NCBI RefSeq assembly: GCF_009883055.1
Contig: NZ_WWVR01000012.1
Coordinates: 16,652-80,651 of the forward strand
Reading direction: 5' to 3'
DNA: 64,000 nt
From: Blautia sp. BIOML-A1
GTDB taxonomy: Bacteria; Bacillota; Clostridia; Lachnospirales; Lachnospiraceae
The notes beneath the pieces were generated by a model. The model ran no database searches. It saw only the letters and a program-made list of their open reading frames with translations, and was not told the origin of the DNA. This document shows positions 35,145-43,995 of this stretch, piece by piece. The stretch's first letter is position 1, and the number at the start of each line of letters is the position of its first letter. A program made the position numbers and the translations under genes.

Positions 35145-36425
35145 CTAAAAGATTTTATTTCCGGAAACATATTTTCCGGTGATGCATCTGTCATCCGAAA
35201 GATAGATCAGCCGTTCAAGCCGCTCCCTTGCCGTTAATGGCTGGGGATGGCGCAGAATACTGTCATCCAGGATGAGAGCATCAAACTCATAGTTTTCCAT
35301 AAAAGTTCCGACGTTTCCAAAGAAAGCCCCACCTCCCATAGTAGCCATATAAAAGGCTTCTTCCAGTGAAAGTGGTTTCAGGGAATCATCCACAAGTCTC
35401 CATCGAAGCTTGGATACCTGGATCGCATCAGCGATCGCACGAAGCATAGACAGAGAATGCCCGCCTGCGATGTCTGTACCCAGTCCAATGCGAAGTCCCT
35501 CGTCAAGATAGCGCCTTGCAGGGGCGATACCGGAAGAAAGATTGGTGTTGGACTGTGGACAGTGTGCGATAAATACTCCACGTTTTTTCATGAGAGAGAT
35601 CTCGGCATCTGAACTGTAAACGCAGTGTGCCATGATCGTCGGACAGTTGATACCGCCAAAAAGCCCAAACTGATCATATGCCTCTCCATAAAAAGAAGTA
35701 TTTGGGCACAGTTCGTGCACCCAGGCAATTTCACTCTGGTTCTCGGAAAGATGGGACTGTACCGGAAGACCATAAGTTTTCTGAAGCTCTGCCAGTGCAT
35801 GCATAAGCGCATCTGTGCAGGAAGGCGTGAAACGTGGTGTGAGAATCGGTTTTACATTCTCGTATTTTTCAGCAGTGTCATTGATCCAGCGGATTGTATC
35901 TTTCGTGGAAACAGCAGCACTTTCTTCCTGAAGTTCAGCAGTTCCGTTGCGATCCATGTTGACCTTGCCGATATAGGTTCTGAGACCTGTGTTTTCCATG
36001 AGATCCATCAGAAGTTCAGTGGCTTCCACATGCAGAGTCGCAAATATGCAGGCACGGGTGGTGGAGCTTTTTTGGAGATCTTCGGCAAAGATAGAATAAG
36101 CCTTCCTGGCATAGGAAAGATCTCTGTACCGGGCTTCTTCAGGAAAGGTGACCTGATTCAGCCATTCCAGCAGTTCCAGATCCATGTACATACCGTGAAA
36201 TGCATACTGTGGGGCATGAAGATGAAGATCGTTCATTCCGGGAATGACAAGCTGTTCACCGACATCTCTGACAGGAATTCCGTCAAACTGTGCCGGAAGC
36301 TGTGGAAAAACACCGACGGTGCGACCGTTCTGACAGATGACAAAAGCATTTTCAAAGCAGGTCAGTTTCTCTGGTGCTGTACTGAAGCAGACGGCACCTC
36401 TGATGGCAAATGTGGTTGGTTTCAT
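35145..36425 (-). CDS. guaD: Guanine deaminase (amidohydrolase family)
   Basis: A 426-residue metal-dependent amidohydrolase that converts guanine to xanthine. The metal site HLHAPQYAF (H-x-H-x-P-Q, as in guanine deaminases), the QSHLSENQSE segment, MAHCVY, and the Asp motif GLGTDIAGG are visible. AAAGGAGG directly before ATG 36425 decides the start, although the frame is open 41 codons further up through the riboswitch platform. It is co-transcribed with the NCS2 permease, so the unit imports and degrades guanine under purine control. Confidence 0.88.
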   Translation of the reverse strand: MKPTTFAIRGAVCFSTAPEKLTCFENAFVICQNGRTVGVFPQLPAQFDGIPVRDVGEQLVIPGMNDLHLHAPQYAFHGMYMDLELLEWLNQVTFPEEARYRDLSYARKAYSIFAEDLQKSSTTRACIFATLHVEATELLMDLMENTGLRTYIGKVNMDRNGTAELQEESAAVSTKDTIRWINDTAEKYENVKPILTPRFTPSCTDALMHALAELQKTYGLPVQSHLSENQSEIAWVHELCPNTSFYGEAYDQFGLFGGINCPTIMAHCVYSSDAEISLMKKRGVFIAHCPQSNTNLSSGIAPARRYLDEGLRIGLGTDIAGGHSLSMLRAIADAIQVSKLRWRLVDDSLKPLSLEEAFYMATMGGGAFFGNVGTFMENYEFDALILDDSILRHPQPLTARERLERLIYLSDDRCITGKYVSGNKIF

Positions 36426-36504
36426 ATGGGCTACCTCCTTTTTGTCGGGGATTTCCAGACAAAAAAAATACCGAATATTTATGCCCGAAAAGTTCCCCGA
36501 AAGA

Positions 36505-36570
36505 AACTTATAGATGCAACTATTACGGTAGTTGGTAGAAACGTCCAACCAATTATGGACCTATATAAGT
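36505..36570 (-). promoter_or_regulatory. Purine riboswitch aptamer with unusual J3/1
   Basis: Minus-strand RNA. P1 is AACTTATA (36570-36563) with TATAAGTT (36512-36505). P2 is GTCCA/TGGAC with a TAATTGGT loop. J2/3 is the invariant TTTCTACC. P3 is CAACTA/TAGTTG with a CCGTAA loop whose CC can kiss the GG of L2. The specificity base next to P1 is C, as in guanine sensors. Two departures from the family: J3/1 is CATC, four bases rather than the usual two, and L3 lacks one A. The expression platform is unclear; P1' can pair with GGAACTT downstream, and TTTTTGTC/GACAAAAA sits just before the ribosome site of guaD. Confidence 0.85.
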
Positions 36571-36579
36571 TTGATGTTG

Positions 36580-36606
36580 TGTAACTGTAAAGATGCAGAA
36601 CAGTTA
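36580..36606. repeat. 27-bp mini-element in the riboswitch leader, copy G
   Basis: A perfect 8-bp inverted repeat (GTAACTGT and ACAGTTAC) spaced by 11 bases, total 27 bp, 22 of 27 identical to the 27-mer at 43415. The flanking 8-mers do not match clearly. It lies between the guaD promoter and the aptamer and would form a hairpin in the mRNA leader. Confidence 0.6.
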
Positions 36607-36625
36607 CGGTTTTTGTTTATAAAAT

Positions 36626-36654
36626 TATTATAAATTAGGAAATGTTTTCTGTCA
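36626..36654 (-). promoter_or_regulatory. Consensus promoter of the guaD-pbuG unit
   Basis: On the minus strand TTGACA (36654-36649) and TATAAT (36631-36626) are perfect and 17 bases apart. The transcript would start near 36619, run through mini-element G, then the purine aptamer. Confidence 0.9.
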
Positions 36655-36726
36655 AATACAAAATCATCAGTTTTGCGGGTAATAATATACAAAAAAAACC
36701 TATAAAATTCTATATGCAGAATAAAG

Positions 36727-36765
36727 AAAAAAATTCCGACAGTCTGATCATTCAGACTGCCGGAA
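36727..36765 (-). terminator. Terminator after argG
   Basis: A 14-bp stem with one mismatch (TTCCGACAGTCTGA at 36734-36747 paired with 36752-36765, TCAT loop) is followed on the minus strand by seven T residues (36733-36727). Confidence 0.9.
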
Positions 36766-36779
36766 AATAAGAAAGAAGA

Positions 36780-38012
36780 TTATTTGTTGTTTTTATTCTG
36801 TTCTACTTCCAGTAATTTCATTGCACGAACTTTGAGCGGAAGACCGAACAGGGTGATGAATCCGTCTGCATCGTGGTGATCATACATATCACCGGTTGTG
36901 AAGGATGCAAGAGATTCGTTGTACAGGCTGTATGGAGATGTAGTGCCGGCTTTGATGATGTTTCCTTTGTAAAGTTTGAATTTGACTTCACCGGTCACAT
37001 ATTTCTGAGTAGATTCTACAAATGCCTGGATTGCCTCGCGAAGTGGTGTGAACCATTTTCCTTCATATACAACCTGTGCAAACTGGCTTCCAAGTTTCTT
37101 CTTGGCTTCCATTGTATCACGGTCAAGAATCAGTTCTTCAAGCTGCTCGTGAGCTGCCATCAGGATAGTTCCACCAGGAGTTTCATATACACCACGGGAT
37201 TTCATACCGACAACACGGTTTTCTACGATATCGATGATACCGATGCCGTTTTCGCCGCCGAGACGGTTGAGCTCAGTGATAATCTCGGAAACCTTCATGG
37301 CCTTTCCGTTGATTGTTTTCGGAACGCCCTCTTCGAAAGTCATGGTGATTTCTGTTTCTTTGTCAGGTGCTTTCTCAGGAGTCACGCTTAAAACAAGCAT
37401 GTCGTCATAGTTCGGAGCCTGGGAAGGATCCTCAAGTTCCAGACCTTCATGGCTGATGTGCCATAAGTTACGGTCACGGCTGTAGCTGTGGCTTGCATCA
37501 AATGGAAGATTGATTCCATGAGCCTGGCAGAATGCAAGCTCGTCATCACGAGACTGCATGGTCCATACATCTGTCATTCTCCATGGAGCAATGATCTTGA
37601 TATCAGGAGCAAGTGCCTTGATACCCAGTTCAAAACGGATCTGATCGTTACCTTTACCGGTAGCACCGTGGCAGATGGCAACGGCGTTTTCCTTACGTGC
37701 GATTTCGACAAGCTTTTTGGCGATAGCAGGACGTGCCATAGAAGTTCCGAGCAGATATTTGTGTTCATATACAGCACCGGCCTGTACACATGGCATGATA
37801 TAGTTTTCACTGAAATCATCTACGATGTCTTCAATATACAGCTTGGAAGCACCGGAAAGTTTGGCTCTCTCATCCAGGCCATCCAATTCGTTACCCTGTC
37901 CGCAGTTTACACAGCAGCAGATAACTTCGTAATCAAATGTTTCTTTCAGCCATGGGATCAGTGCTGTGGTGTCAAGACCGCCTGAGTATGCAAGTACAAC
38001 TTTTTCTTTCAT
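36780..38012 (-). CDS. argG: Argininosuccinate synthase
   Basis: A 410-residue enzyme that condenses citrulline and aspartate with ATP, the penultimate step of arginine synthesis. The PP-motif LAYSGGLDTTALIPWL, the CHGATGKGNDQIRFE block and the APWRMTDV segment are clear. AGGAGGA before ATG 38012 sets the start; the frame is open 11 codons further. Transcribed divergently from argCJBD with a shared 418-bp control region. argH is not in the window. Confidence 0.97.
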   Translation of the reverse strand: MKEKVVLAYSGGLDTTALIPWLKETFDYEVICCCVNCGQGNELDGLDERAKLSGASKLYIEDIVDDFSENYIMPCVQAGAVYEHKYLLGTSMARPAIAKKLVEIARKENAVAICHGATGKGNDQIRFELGIKALAPDIKIIAPWRMTDVWTMQSRDDELAFCQAHGINLPFDASHSYSRDRNLWHISHEGLELEDPSQAPNYDDMLVLSVTPEKAPDKETEITMTFEEGVPKTINGKAMKVSEIITELNRLGGENGIGIIDIVENRVVGMKSRGVYETPGGTILMAAHEQLEELILDRDTMEAKKKLGSQFAQVVYEGKWFTPLREAIQAFVESTQKYVTGEVKFKLYKGNIIKAGTTSPYSLYNESLASFTTGDMYDHHDADGFITLFGLPLKVRAMKLLEVEQNKNNK

Positions 38013-38087
38013 AATATATTCCTCCTGAAAAATAACGCTTCGCACTTGGCAGATGCGTAAATATTTGTTATGATAAATGATAAAGAA

Positions 38088-38125
38088 TTCTTTGCTTTAG
38101 TGTGACTTAGTGGTAAAGCAAAGAA
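38088..38125 (-). promoter_or_regulatory. Leader hairpin upstream of argG
   Basis: A perfect 12-bp stem (TTCTTTGCTTTA at 38088-38099 with 38114-38125) with a 14-base loop, lying 76 bases before the argG start codon and without a T-run. It is probably part of the argG 5' leader; an mRNA-stability or regulatory role is possible. Confidence 0.5.
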
Positions 38126-38174
38126 ATGGGTTCTGTCGTGCTTTGACAATAGTTAATATACAACAATTGTTATA

Positions 38175-38196
38175 AATATGCAATAGCAATATGCAA
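38175..38196. promoter_or_regulatory. Candidate ArgR sites for argG
   Basis: Two direct repeats AATATGCAA (38175-38183 and 38188-38196), 13 bases apart, share the core TTGCATATT with the palindrome in front of argC. A pair of half-sites for the arginine repressor ArgR is a reasonable reading. Confidence 0.45.
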
Positions 38197-38304
38197 AAAA
38201 AATAAAAAAAATTTTTTTGTGGCAAGATAATATTTAAATAGGAAACACATGATAAAATTGGATAAAATCACAAAAATCAGGCATGAAAACCATGAAAATA
38301 TATA

Positions 38305-38333
38305 TTGCATATTATGCAACGAAGATGTATAAT
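38305..38333 (+). promoter_or_regulatory. argC promoter overlapped by a candidate ArgR box
   Basis: TTGCAT (38305-38310) and TATAAT (38328-38333) are 17 bases apart. A perfect 15-bp palindrome, TTGCATA-T-TATGCAA at 38305-38319, covers the -35, the right place for repression by ArgR. A roughly 90-base leader with two small hairpins (TATACAA/TTGTATA and CAGTTAT/ATAACTG) precedes the start codon. Confidence 0.65.
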
Positions 38334-38430
38334 CTATACAACTTACACGAGAGGATTGTATAAAAATACAAAGTCTCAGGCAGTTATGGACAGGAGATAA
38401 CTGCTGATTAGTGATTCAGGAGGAAAGAAA

Positions 38431-39471
38431 ATGATAAAAGCAGGAATCATTGGAGCAACCGGTTATGCAGGAAATGAACTGGCAAGACTGCTCCTTGGAC
38501 ATAAGGAAGTAGAAGTGGCATGGTATGGATCAAGAAGCTATATTGATCAGAAATACGCAGATGTATATCAGAATTTTTTCAGACTGATCGATGCGCAATG
38601 TATGGATGATAATATGGCAGCACTGGCTGACGAGGTAGATGTGATCTTTACGGCAACACCGCAGGGACTCTGTGCTTCTCTTGTTAATGAAGAGATCCTT
38701 TCTAAAGCTAAGGTTATTGACCTGAGTGCAGACTTTCGTATCAAGGATGTAAAGAAATACGAAAAATGGTACGGCATCGAGCACAAATCTCCTCAGTTTA
38801 TTGAGGAAGCGGTTTATGGTCTGTGCGAGATCAACCGTGAGGAGATCAGGAAGGCAAGACTGATCGCAAATCCGGGATGCTATCCTACCTGTTCTACTTT
38901 ATCTGTTTATCCGCTTCTCAAAGAAGGACTGATCGATCCGAATACGATCATCATTGATGCGAAATCCGGTACCTCAGGAGCCGGAAGAGGAGCCAAGGTT
39001 GCCAATCTTTACTGCGAAGTAAATGAAAATATCAAAGCATATGGCGTGGCAACTCACCGACATACTCCGGAGATAGAGGATCAGCTTGGATATGCATGCG
39101 GACAGGAAGTTCTGATCAACTTTACACCGCATCTGATCCCAATGAACAGAGGTATTCTGATAACTGCATATGCTTCTCTTAAGAAAGAAGTTTCCTATGA
39201 GGAAGTGAAGGCAGTCTATGACAAATATTATGAAGATGAGACATTTGTGCGTGTTCTGGATAAAGATGTGTGTCCGCAGACAAAATGTGTAGAAGGAAGC
39301 AACTATGTAGATGTTAATTTCAAGATCGATCCGAGAACGAAACGTATCATCATGATGGGAGCAATGGATAATCTTGTAAAGGGTGCTGCAGGACAGGCTG
39401 TACAGAATATGAACCTGATGTTTGGTTTTGATGAGGCGGAAGGTCTTCATCAGATTCCGATGCTTCCGTAA
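38431..39471 (+). CDS. argC: N-acetyl-gamma-glutamyl-phosphate reductase
   Basis: A 346-residue NADP-dependent reductase, third step of ornithine synthesis. The Rossmann motif AGIIGATGYAGNELARLL, the catalytic Cys150 in ANPGCYPT and the THRHTPEIEDQL segment are present; length is typical. AGGAGG precedes the ATG. First gene of argCJBD, the standard Clostridial order. Confidence 0.96.
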   Translation: MIKAGIIGATGYAGNELARLLLGHKEVEVAWYGSRSYIDQKYADVYQNFFRLIDAQCMDDNMAALADEVDVIFTATPQGLCASLVNEEILSKAKVIDLSADFRIKDVKKYEKWYGIEHKSPQFIEEAVYGLCEINREEIRKARLIANPGCYPTCSTLSVYPLLKEGLIDPNTIIIDAKSGTSGAGRGAKVANLYCEVNENIKAYGVATHRHTPEIEDQLGYACGQEVLINFTPHLIPMNRGILITAYASLKKEVSYEEVKAVYDKYYEDETFVRVLDKDVCPQTKCVEGSNYVDVNFKIDPRTKRIIMMGAMDNLVKGAAGQAVQNMNLMFGFDEAEGLHQIPMLP

Positions 39472-39519
39472 ATACAAAGAAAGCGGAGCACTTTTCATAT
39501 AACGAGGAGGAAATATATT

Positions 39520-40743
39520 ATGAAAATTATCACAGGTGGAGTTACCGCAGCGAAAGGCTTTCAGGCGGCATCAACGGCAGCCGGGATCAAATATCAGGGA
39601 AGAACGGATATGGCAATGGTTTACAGTGAGAAGCCATGTGTGGCAGCAGGAACCTTCACAACCAACATTGTAAAAGCTGCACCGGTAAAATGGGACCAGG
39701 AGATCGTATATAAACATCCGACAGCACAGGTGATCATCTGCAACAGTGGCATTGCCAACGCGTGCACAGGAGAAGAAGGCTTCAGCTACTGCCGGGCAAC
39801 TGCCAAAGCAGCAGCAGAGACACTGAAGGTAGATGAAAACAGTGTGCTGGTTGCATCTACGGGTGTGATCGGAATGCAGCTTCCGATCGAGAAACTTTCA
39901 GATGGTGTCAAAGCAATGGCACCGAAGCTTCAGGGAACTCTGGAAGCAGGAAATGAAGCGGCAAAAGCGATCATGACTACAGACACCAGAGAAAAGGAAG
40001 TTGCTGTGCAGATCGAGATCGGTGGAAAGACGGTTACCATCGGCGGTATGTGCAAGGGATCCGGAATGATCCATCCGAATATGTGTACCATGCTTGGATT
40101 TGTCACGACAGATGTATGCATTACCAAACAGCTTCTCCAGGAGGCACTGAGCCAGGATGTTAAGGATACCTACAATATGGTGTCTGTTGACGGAGATACT
40201 TCTACAAATGATACGGTGCTTCTTCTGGCAAACGGAATGGCAGAAAATCCTGAGATCAGTGAGAAAAATGAAGATTATCAGAAGTTCTGTGAGGCACTGA
40301 ATTATATCAATACCACACTTGCGAAGAAAATTGCAGGGGACGGCGAAGGTGCGACTGCCCTGTTCGAGGTAAAAATCATCGGAGCGGAGAGTAAGGAACA
40401 GGCTGTGACCCTGAGTAAGTCAGTTGTTACTTCTTCTCTTACGAAAGCGGCAATCTATGGTCATGATGCAAACTGGGGAAGAATCCTCTGTGCAATGGGA
40501 TATTCGGGAGCACAGTTTGATCCGGAAAAAGTAGATCTCTATTTTGAAAGTAAAGCAGGAAAGATCCAGATCATCGAAAATGGTGTGGCAGTAGACTACA
40601 GTGAAGAAGAAGCGACAAAGATTCTTTCCGAAGATGCCGTAACAGCGATCGCAGACATCAAGATGGGCGACTGCAGTGCCACTGCATGGGGATGCGATCT
40701 TACCTATGATTATGTCAAGATCAATGCGGATTACAGATCATAG
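39520..40743 (+). CDS. argJ: Bifunctional ornithine acetyltransferase/N-acetylglutamate synthase
   Basis: A 407-residue self-cleaving enzyme of the cyclic arginine pathway, moving acetyl from N-acetylornithine to glutamate. The autoprocessing site KGSGMIHPNMCTML places the nucleophile Thr190 at the start of the beta chain; the usual Ala before it is Cys here. GAGGAGG precedes the ATG. No argA or argE is needed in such a pathway and none is seen. Confidence 0.95.
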   Translation: MKIITGGVTAAKGFQAASTAAGIKYQGRTDMAMVYSEKPCVAAGTFTTNIVKAAPVKWDQEIVYKHPTAQVIICNSGIANACTGEEGFSYCRATAKAAAETLKVDENSVLVASTGVIGMQLPIEKLSDGVKAMAPKLQGTLEAGNEAAKAIMTTDTREKEVAVQIEIGGKTVTIGGMCKGSGMIHPNMCTMLGFVTTDVCITKQLLQEALSQDVKDTYNMVSVDGDTSTNDTVLLLANGMAENPEISEKNEDYQKFCEALNYINTTLAKKIAGDGEGATALFEVKIIGAESKEQAVTLSKSVVTSSLTKAAIYGHDANWGRILCAMGYSGAQFDPEKVDLYFESKAGKIQIIENGVAVDYSEEEATKILSEDAVTAIADIKMGDCSATAWGCDLTYDYVKINADYRS

Positions 40744-40796
40744 GATATCAGACAGCGGCAGCAGTTATAAATAATGGAATCGAGGAGAAATGAAAA

Positions 40797-41693
40797 ATGG
40801 TAAATCAGAAATATTTGGACAAGGCAGAAACACTTATCGAGGCACTTCCTTATATTCAGCGTTTTAACCGTAAGATCGTGGTGGTAAAATACGGCGGAAG
40901 TGCAATGGTTGATGAAACTCTCAAGGCAAATGTGATCAAGGATGTTGTTCTTCTGAAACTGATCGGGTTTAAACCGATCATCGTTCACGGCGGCGGCAAG
41001 GAAATCAGCCGCTGGGTAAACAAGGTAGGAATGGAGCCGCGTTTCGTCAATGGACTTCGTGTGACAGACAAGGATACGATGGAGATTGCGGAAATGGTTC
41101 TTGCAAAAGTGAATAAAGAACTGGTTGCACTGGTAGAATCTCTTGGTGTACAGGCGGTTGGTATCAGCGGAAAAGACGGCGGTCTTCTTCAGTGCCATAA
41201 GAAACTCTCCGGAGGAGAGGATATTGGATTCGTAGGGGATATCGAGAAGGTGAATCCGAAAGTTCTTCATGATCTTCTCGAAAAAGACTTCCTGCCAATT
41301 GTATTTCCAATCGGATATGATGCAAATTTTGATTCTTATAACATCAATGCAGATGATGCGGCATGTGCGATCGCAGAAGCAGTTCATGCTGAGAAACTGG
41401 TATTCCTTTCTGATATTGAAGGTGTATATAAGGATAAGGATGATCCGGACACTCTGATTTCTGAATTACATGTACATGAAGCTGAGAAACTGATCAGTGA
41501 AGGCTATGTGGGCGGCGGAATGATTCCAAAGCTGCAGAATTGTATCGACGCGATCGAAGAGGGCGTAAACAGAGTACATATTCTGGACGGACGTATTCCA
41601 CACAGTCTCCTTCTGGAGATCTTTACAAACAAAGGTATCGGTACTGCTATTTTAAGAGAAGACGGGGAGAAATATTATAATGAGCATGAATGA
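40797..41693 (+). CDS. argB: Acetylglutamate kinase
   Basis: A 298-residue amino-acid kinase that phosphorylates N-acetylglutamate. Motifs [12 protein letters not shown] and [13 protein letters not shown] are clear, and the C-terminal [15 protein letters not shown] contains the conserved Lys. An N-terminal helix of about 20 residues, typical of arginine-inhibited hexameric forms, is present, so feedback inhibition by arginine is likely (family knowledge). The 3' end overlaps argD by 14 bases. Confidence 0.96.
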   Translation: MVNQKYLDKAETLIEALPYIQRFNRKIVVVKYGGSAMVDETLKANVIKDVVLLKLIGFKPIIVHGGGKEISRWVNKVGMEPRFVNGLRVTDKDTMEIAEMVLAKVNKELVALVESLGVQAVGISGKDGGLLQCHKKLSGGEDIGFVGDIEKVNPKVLHDLLEKDFLPIVFPIGYDANFDSYNINADDAACAIAEAVHAEKLVFLSDIEGVYKDKDDPDTLISELHVHEAEKLISEGYVGGGMIPKLQNCIDAIEEGVNRVHILDGRIPHSLLLEIFTNKGIGTAILREDGEKYYNEHE

Positions 41694-42876
41694 ACAGATG
41701 AACCATGCAGAAGAAAGTATTCTGCATACATACAATCGTTTCCCGGTCATGTTTGATCATGGAGAGGGATGTTACCTCTATGACACAGAGGGAAAGAAAT
41801 ATCTTGATTTCGCAGCAGGAATTGCAGTAAATGCACTGGGCTATCATTATCCGGAATATGATGAGGCTCTGAAAGCACAGATTGACAAGCTGACGCATAT
41901 CTCCAATCTTTACTATAATGAGCCGATGAGTGAGGCGGGAGAGAAACTGATCAAGGTCAGCGGACTTTCCAAAGCTTTCTTTACAAACAGTGGTACAGAG
42001 GCGATTGAGGGTGCACTCAAGGCAGCACGTAAATATGCTTATACCAAATATGGCAAAGAAGCACAGAAATATGAAATTATCGCGATGAACCATTCTTTCC
42101 ATGGAAGAAGCATGGGAGCTCTTTCTGTGACAGGAACAGAGCATTACAGAGAGCCTTTCGAGCCTCTGATCGGTGGCGTGAAATTTGCCGATTTTAATGA
42201 CCTGGAAAGCGTCAAAGCACAGATCACAGATAAGACCTGTGCGATCATCACAGAGGTTGTGCAGGGTGAAGGCGGAATCTATCCGGCAGAGAAGGAATTC
42301 CTGGAGGGACTTCGAGCAGTCTGTGATGAAAAGGATATCATTCTGATCTTTGATGAAATACAGTGTGGTATGGGACGTACAGGCTCTTACTTTGCATGGC
42401 AGGCATACGATGTAAAACCAGATATCATGACCTGCGCCAAAGCACTTGGCTGTGGAGTTCCGGTAGGCGCATTTGTTCTGGGTGAAAAGGCTGCCGCGGC
42501 ATCTCTGGTACCAGGAGATCACGGAACCACTTATGGAGGAAATCCGTTTGTATGTGCAGCTGTCAGCAAGGTATTTGATATTTTTGAACAGGATAAGATT
42601 CTTGATCATGTGCAGGAATTGACACCGTATCTGGAGGAAAAACTGAACGCACTTGTGGATAAGTATCCGGTTGTTGCTGCCCGCCGTGGAAAAGGTTTTA
42701 TGCAGGGACTTGTGATAGAGGGTACATCTGTGGGAAGTGTTGTAACAAAGGCACTGGAGAACGGTCTTCTTGTTATTTCGGCAGGAAGTGATGTGCTGCG
42801 TCTTGTTCCTCCGCTTATTATCACAAAAGAACATATCGATGAAATGATCGAGAAATTAGAAAAGAGCCTGGCTTAA
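41680..42876 (+). CDS. argD: Acetylornithine aminotransferase
   Basis: A 398-residue PLP-dependent class III aminotransferase. The PLP-binding Lys254 lies in [10 protein letters not shown], the Asp of [13 protein letters not shown] holds the cofactor ring, and [18 protein letters not shown] is the substrate-side motif. Start at 41680 or 41686 (two ATG codons in frame). The gene overlaps argB, so the two are coupled. Confidence 0.95.
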   Translation: MSMNEQMNHAEESILHTYNRFPVMFDHGEGCYLYDTEGKKYLDFAAGIAVNALGYHYPEYDEALKAQIDKLTHISNLYYNEPMSEAGEKLIKVSGLSKAFFTNSGTEAIEGALKAARKYAYTKYGKEAQKYEIIAMNHSFHGRSMGALSVTGTEHYREPFEPLIGGVKFADFNDLESVKAQITDKTCAIITEVVQGEGGIYPAEKEFLEGLRAVCDEKDIILIFDEIQCGMGRTGSYFAWQAYDVKPDIMTCAKALGCGVPVGAFVLGEKAAAASLVPGDHGTTYGGNPFVCAAVSKVFDIFEQDKILDHVQELTPYLEEKLNALVDKYPVVAARRGKGFMQGLVIEGTSVGSVVTKALENGLLVISAGSDVLRLVPPLIITKEHIDEMIEKLEKSLA

Positions 42877-42888
42877 TGCCGGGCTCTT
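42862..42888 (+). terminator. Hairpin at the end of argD
   Basis: AAGAGCC (42862-42868) pairs with GGCTCTT (42882-42888), with an inner GGC/GCC pair around the argD stop codon. It lacks a strong T-run, so it is a weak terminator candidate. Confidence 0.45.
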
Positions 42889-42929
42889 GCTCTGTCTGAC
42901 AGAAAATTACTTCGTCTCAGATATGTCTG

Positions 42930-43304
42930 TTATTTTACGCGGTTAAGATCTATATGTTTCTTGATCGCTTCAAAACTTTCGCTGCTTATCACATGCTCGA
43001 TCTTGCATGCATCACTTGCAGCAACAGTCGGATCCACTCCCAGTTTTGTAAGCCATTCGGAAAGAAAAAGATGACGCTCGTAGATTTTTTCTGCAATGGC
43101 ACGTCCTGATTCGGTCAGATAAAGATACCCTTCAGGGGAAACTGTGATCTGCTCCGTCTCGCGAAGCTTCTTCATGGCAACGCTGACGCTGGATTTCTTG
43201 AAGCCGAGTTCAACAGCAACATCTACGGAACGTACAACCGGATGTGATTTGCTTAAAATAAGGATTGTTTCCAGATAGTTTTCGGCGGATTCGTTTGTAT
43301 GCAT
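42930..43304 (-). CDS. DtxR-family regulator next to the feo genes
   Basis: A 124-residue metalloregulator, paralogue of the gene at 32299. The start NESAENYLETILIL, the helix-turn-helix VRSVDVAVELGFKKSSVSVAMKKL and the ACKIEHVISSES metal region align position for position with that paralogue. ATG 43304 with GGGGTG five bases upstream fits the alignment better than the in-frame 43340. Divergence from the iron-uptake genes suggests it controls them, probably as an Fe(II)-dependent repressor (inference). Confidence 0.88.
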   Translation of the reverse strand: MHTNESAENYLETILILSKSHPVVRSVDVAVELGFKKSSVSVAMKKLRETEQITVSPEGYLYLTESGRAIAEKIYERHLFLSEWLTKLGVDPTVAASDACKIEHVISSESFEAIKKHIDLNRVK

Positions 43305-43345
43305 TCTTACACCCCAATTCTGCTGAAAGAAATTATACAATTATC

Positions 43346-43380
43346 GTAACTGTAGAGGATGTTACCTTCTGAATAGTTAC
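43346..43380 (-). mobile_element. 35-bp miniature insertion element, copy E1
   Basis: GTAACTG at the left and TAGTTAC at the right; the complement matches the first 24 bases of copy D at 22 positions. Perfect 8-bp direct repeats CAATTATC flank it at 43338-43345 and 43381-43388. At 35 bp it is among the shortest inserts with a clean target duplication. Confidence 0.8.
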
Positions 43381-43414
43381 CAATTATCTAATTTCGTATT
43401 GCTTATAATAATTC

Positions 43415-43441
43415 GTAACTGTTCAGTACCCTCACAGTTAC
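43415..43441 (+). mobile_element. 27-bp miniature insertion element, copy E2
   Basis: A near-palindromic 27-mer, GTAACTGT at left and ACAGTTAC at right, identical at 26 of 27 positions to the complement of the relic at 57211. The flanks AATAATTC (43407-43414) and GATAATTC (43442-43449) match at seven of eight positions. Confidence 0.7.
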
Positions 43442-43581
43442 GATAATTCTATAATAGCATATTCTTGCATTTCTCACAATAAAAATACAGATAATTCAGG
43501 AAAATAAAAGGAAGAGTGTTATATATTACGAATTTTAGTTAATTGAAACGAATATAAGTTTTATGTAACGAAAAAAAGTAC

Positions 43582-43613
43582 TTGACAGCTTACTTACGTT
43601 AGAATATACTAAC
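43582..43613 (+). promoter_or_regulatory. feo promoter with overlapping metalloregulator palindrome
   Basis: TTGACA (43582-43587) and TATACT (43605-43610), 17 bases apart, form a strong promoter. GTTAG-AATATA-CTAAC (43598-43613) is an inverted repeat that covers the -10. Its TTAG/CTAA arms resemble DtxR-type operators, so repression by the adjacent regulator in iron-replete cells is likely (inference). Confidence 0.75.
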
Positions 43614-43693
43614 TTACAGAAAAAGGAAGCAGCCTTAAGCTGTGAATTTTTTTAACGAAAAAAATTATCATCACAGAAAGAAGAGTAGATACC

Positions 43694-43906
43694 ATGATGC
43701 CACTTACAATGGCCGGAATCGGCGAACCGAACACGATCCAGAAGATTGGTGGAAACGAAGAAACAAGAAGATTCCTCGCAAATCTCGGATTTGTAACAGG
43801 GGCAGAAATTTCAGTAGTGTCTGCGATCAGCGGAAATGTGATCGTCAATGTCAAAGATGCAAGAGTAGCAGTCAACTCAGATATGGCAAGACATATTATG
43901 ATATGA
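43694..43906 (+). CDS. feoA: FeoA-family protein, first copy
   Basis: A 70-residue SH3-like FeoA domain protein, accessory to ferrous iron transport. The typical LGFVTGAEISVVSAISGNVIVNVKDARVAVNSDMA fold is obvious from the pattern of Gly and Val. The start may be 43694 or 43697; the ribosome site (AGAAGAG) is poor. A second FeoA follows 89 bases downstream. Confidence 0.85.
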   Translation: MMPLTMAGIGEPNTIQKIGGNEETRRFLANLGFVTGAEISVVSAISGNVIVNVKDARVAVNSDMARHIMI

Positions 43907-43995
43907 TGCCCTTCAAAGCTGCGGGTACCATATACAGGGGAACCGGCAGGATATGAGATGCTAGTTTGATATGTTATGCGGAAAGGAGACAAAAA

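Noticed and set aside
35625..36584. Plus-strand frame opposite guaD and its riboswitch
   Set aside because: Antisense to guaD and covering a purine aptamer; no independent coding evidence.
43346..43441. GTAAC/GTTAC palindromes read as operators for the DtxR-type regulator
   Set aside because: Target duplications and matches to elements elsewhere in the window identify them as insertions; the palindrome over the feo -10 is the better operator.
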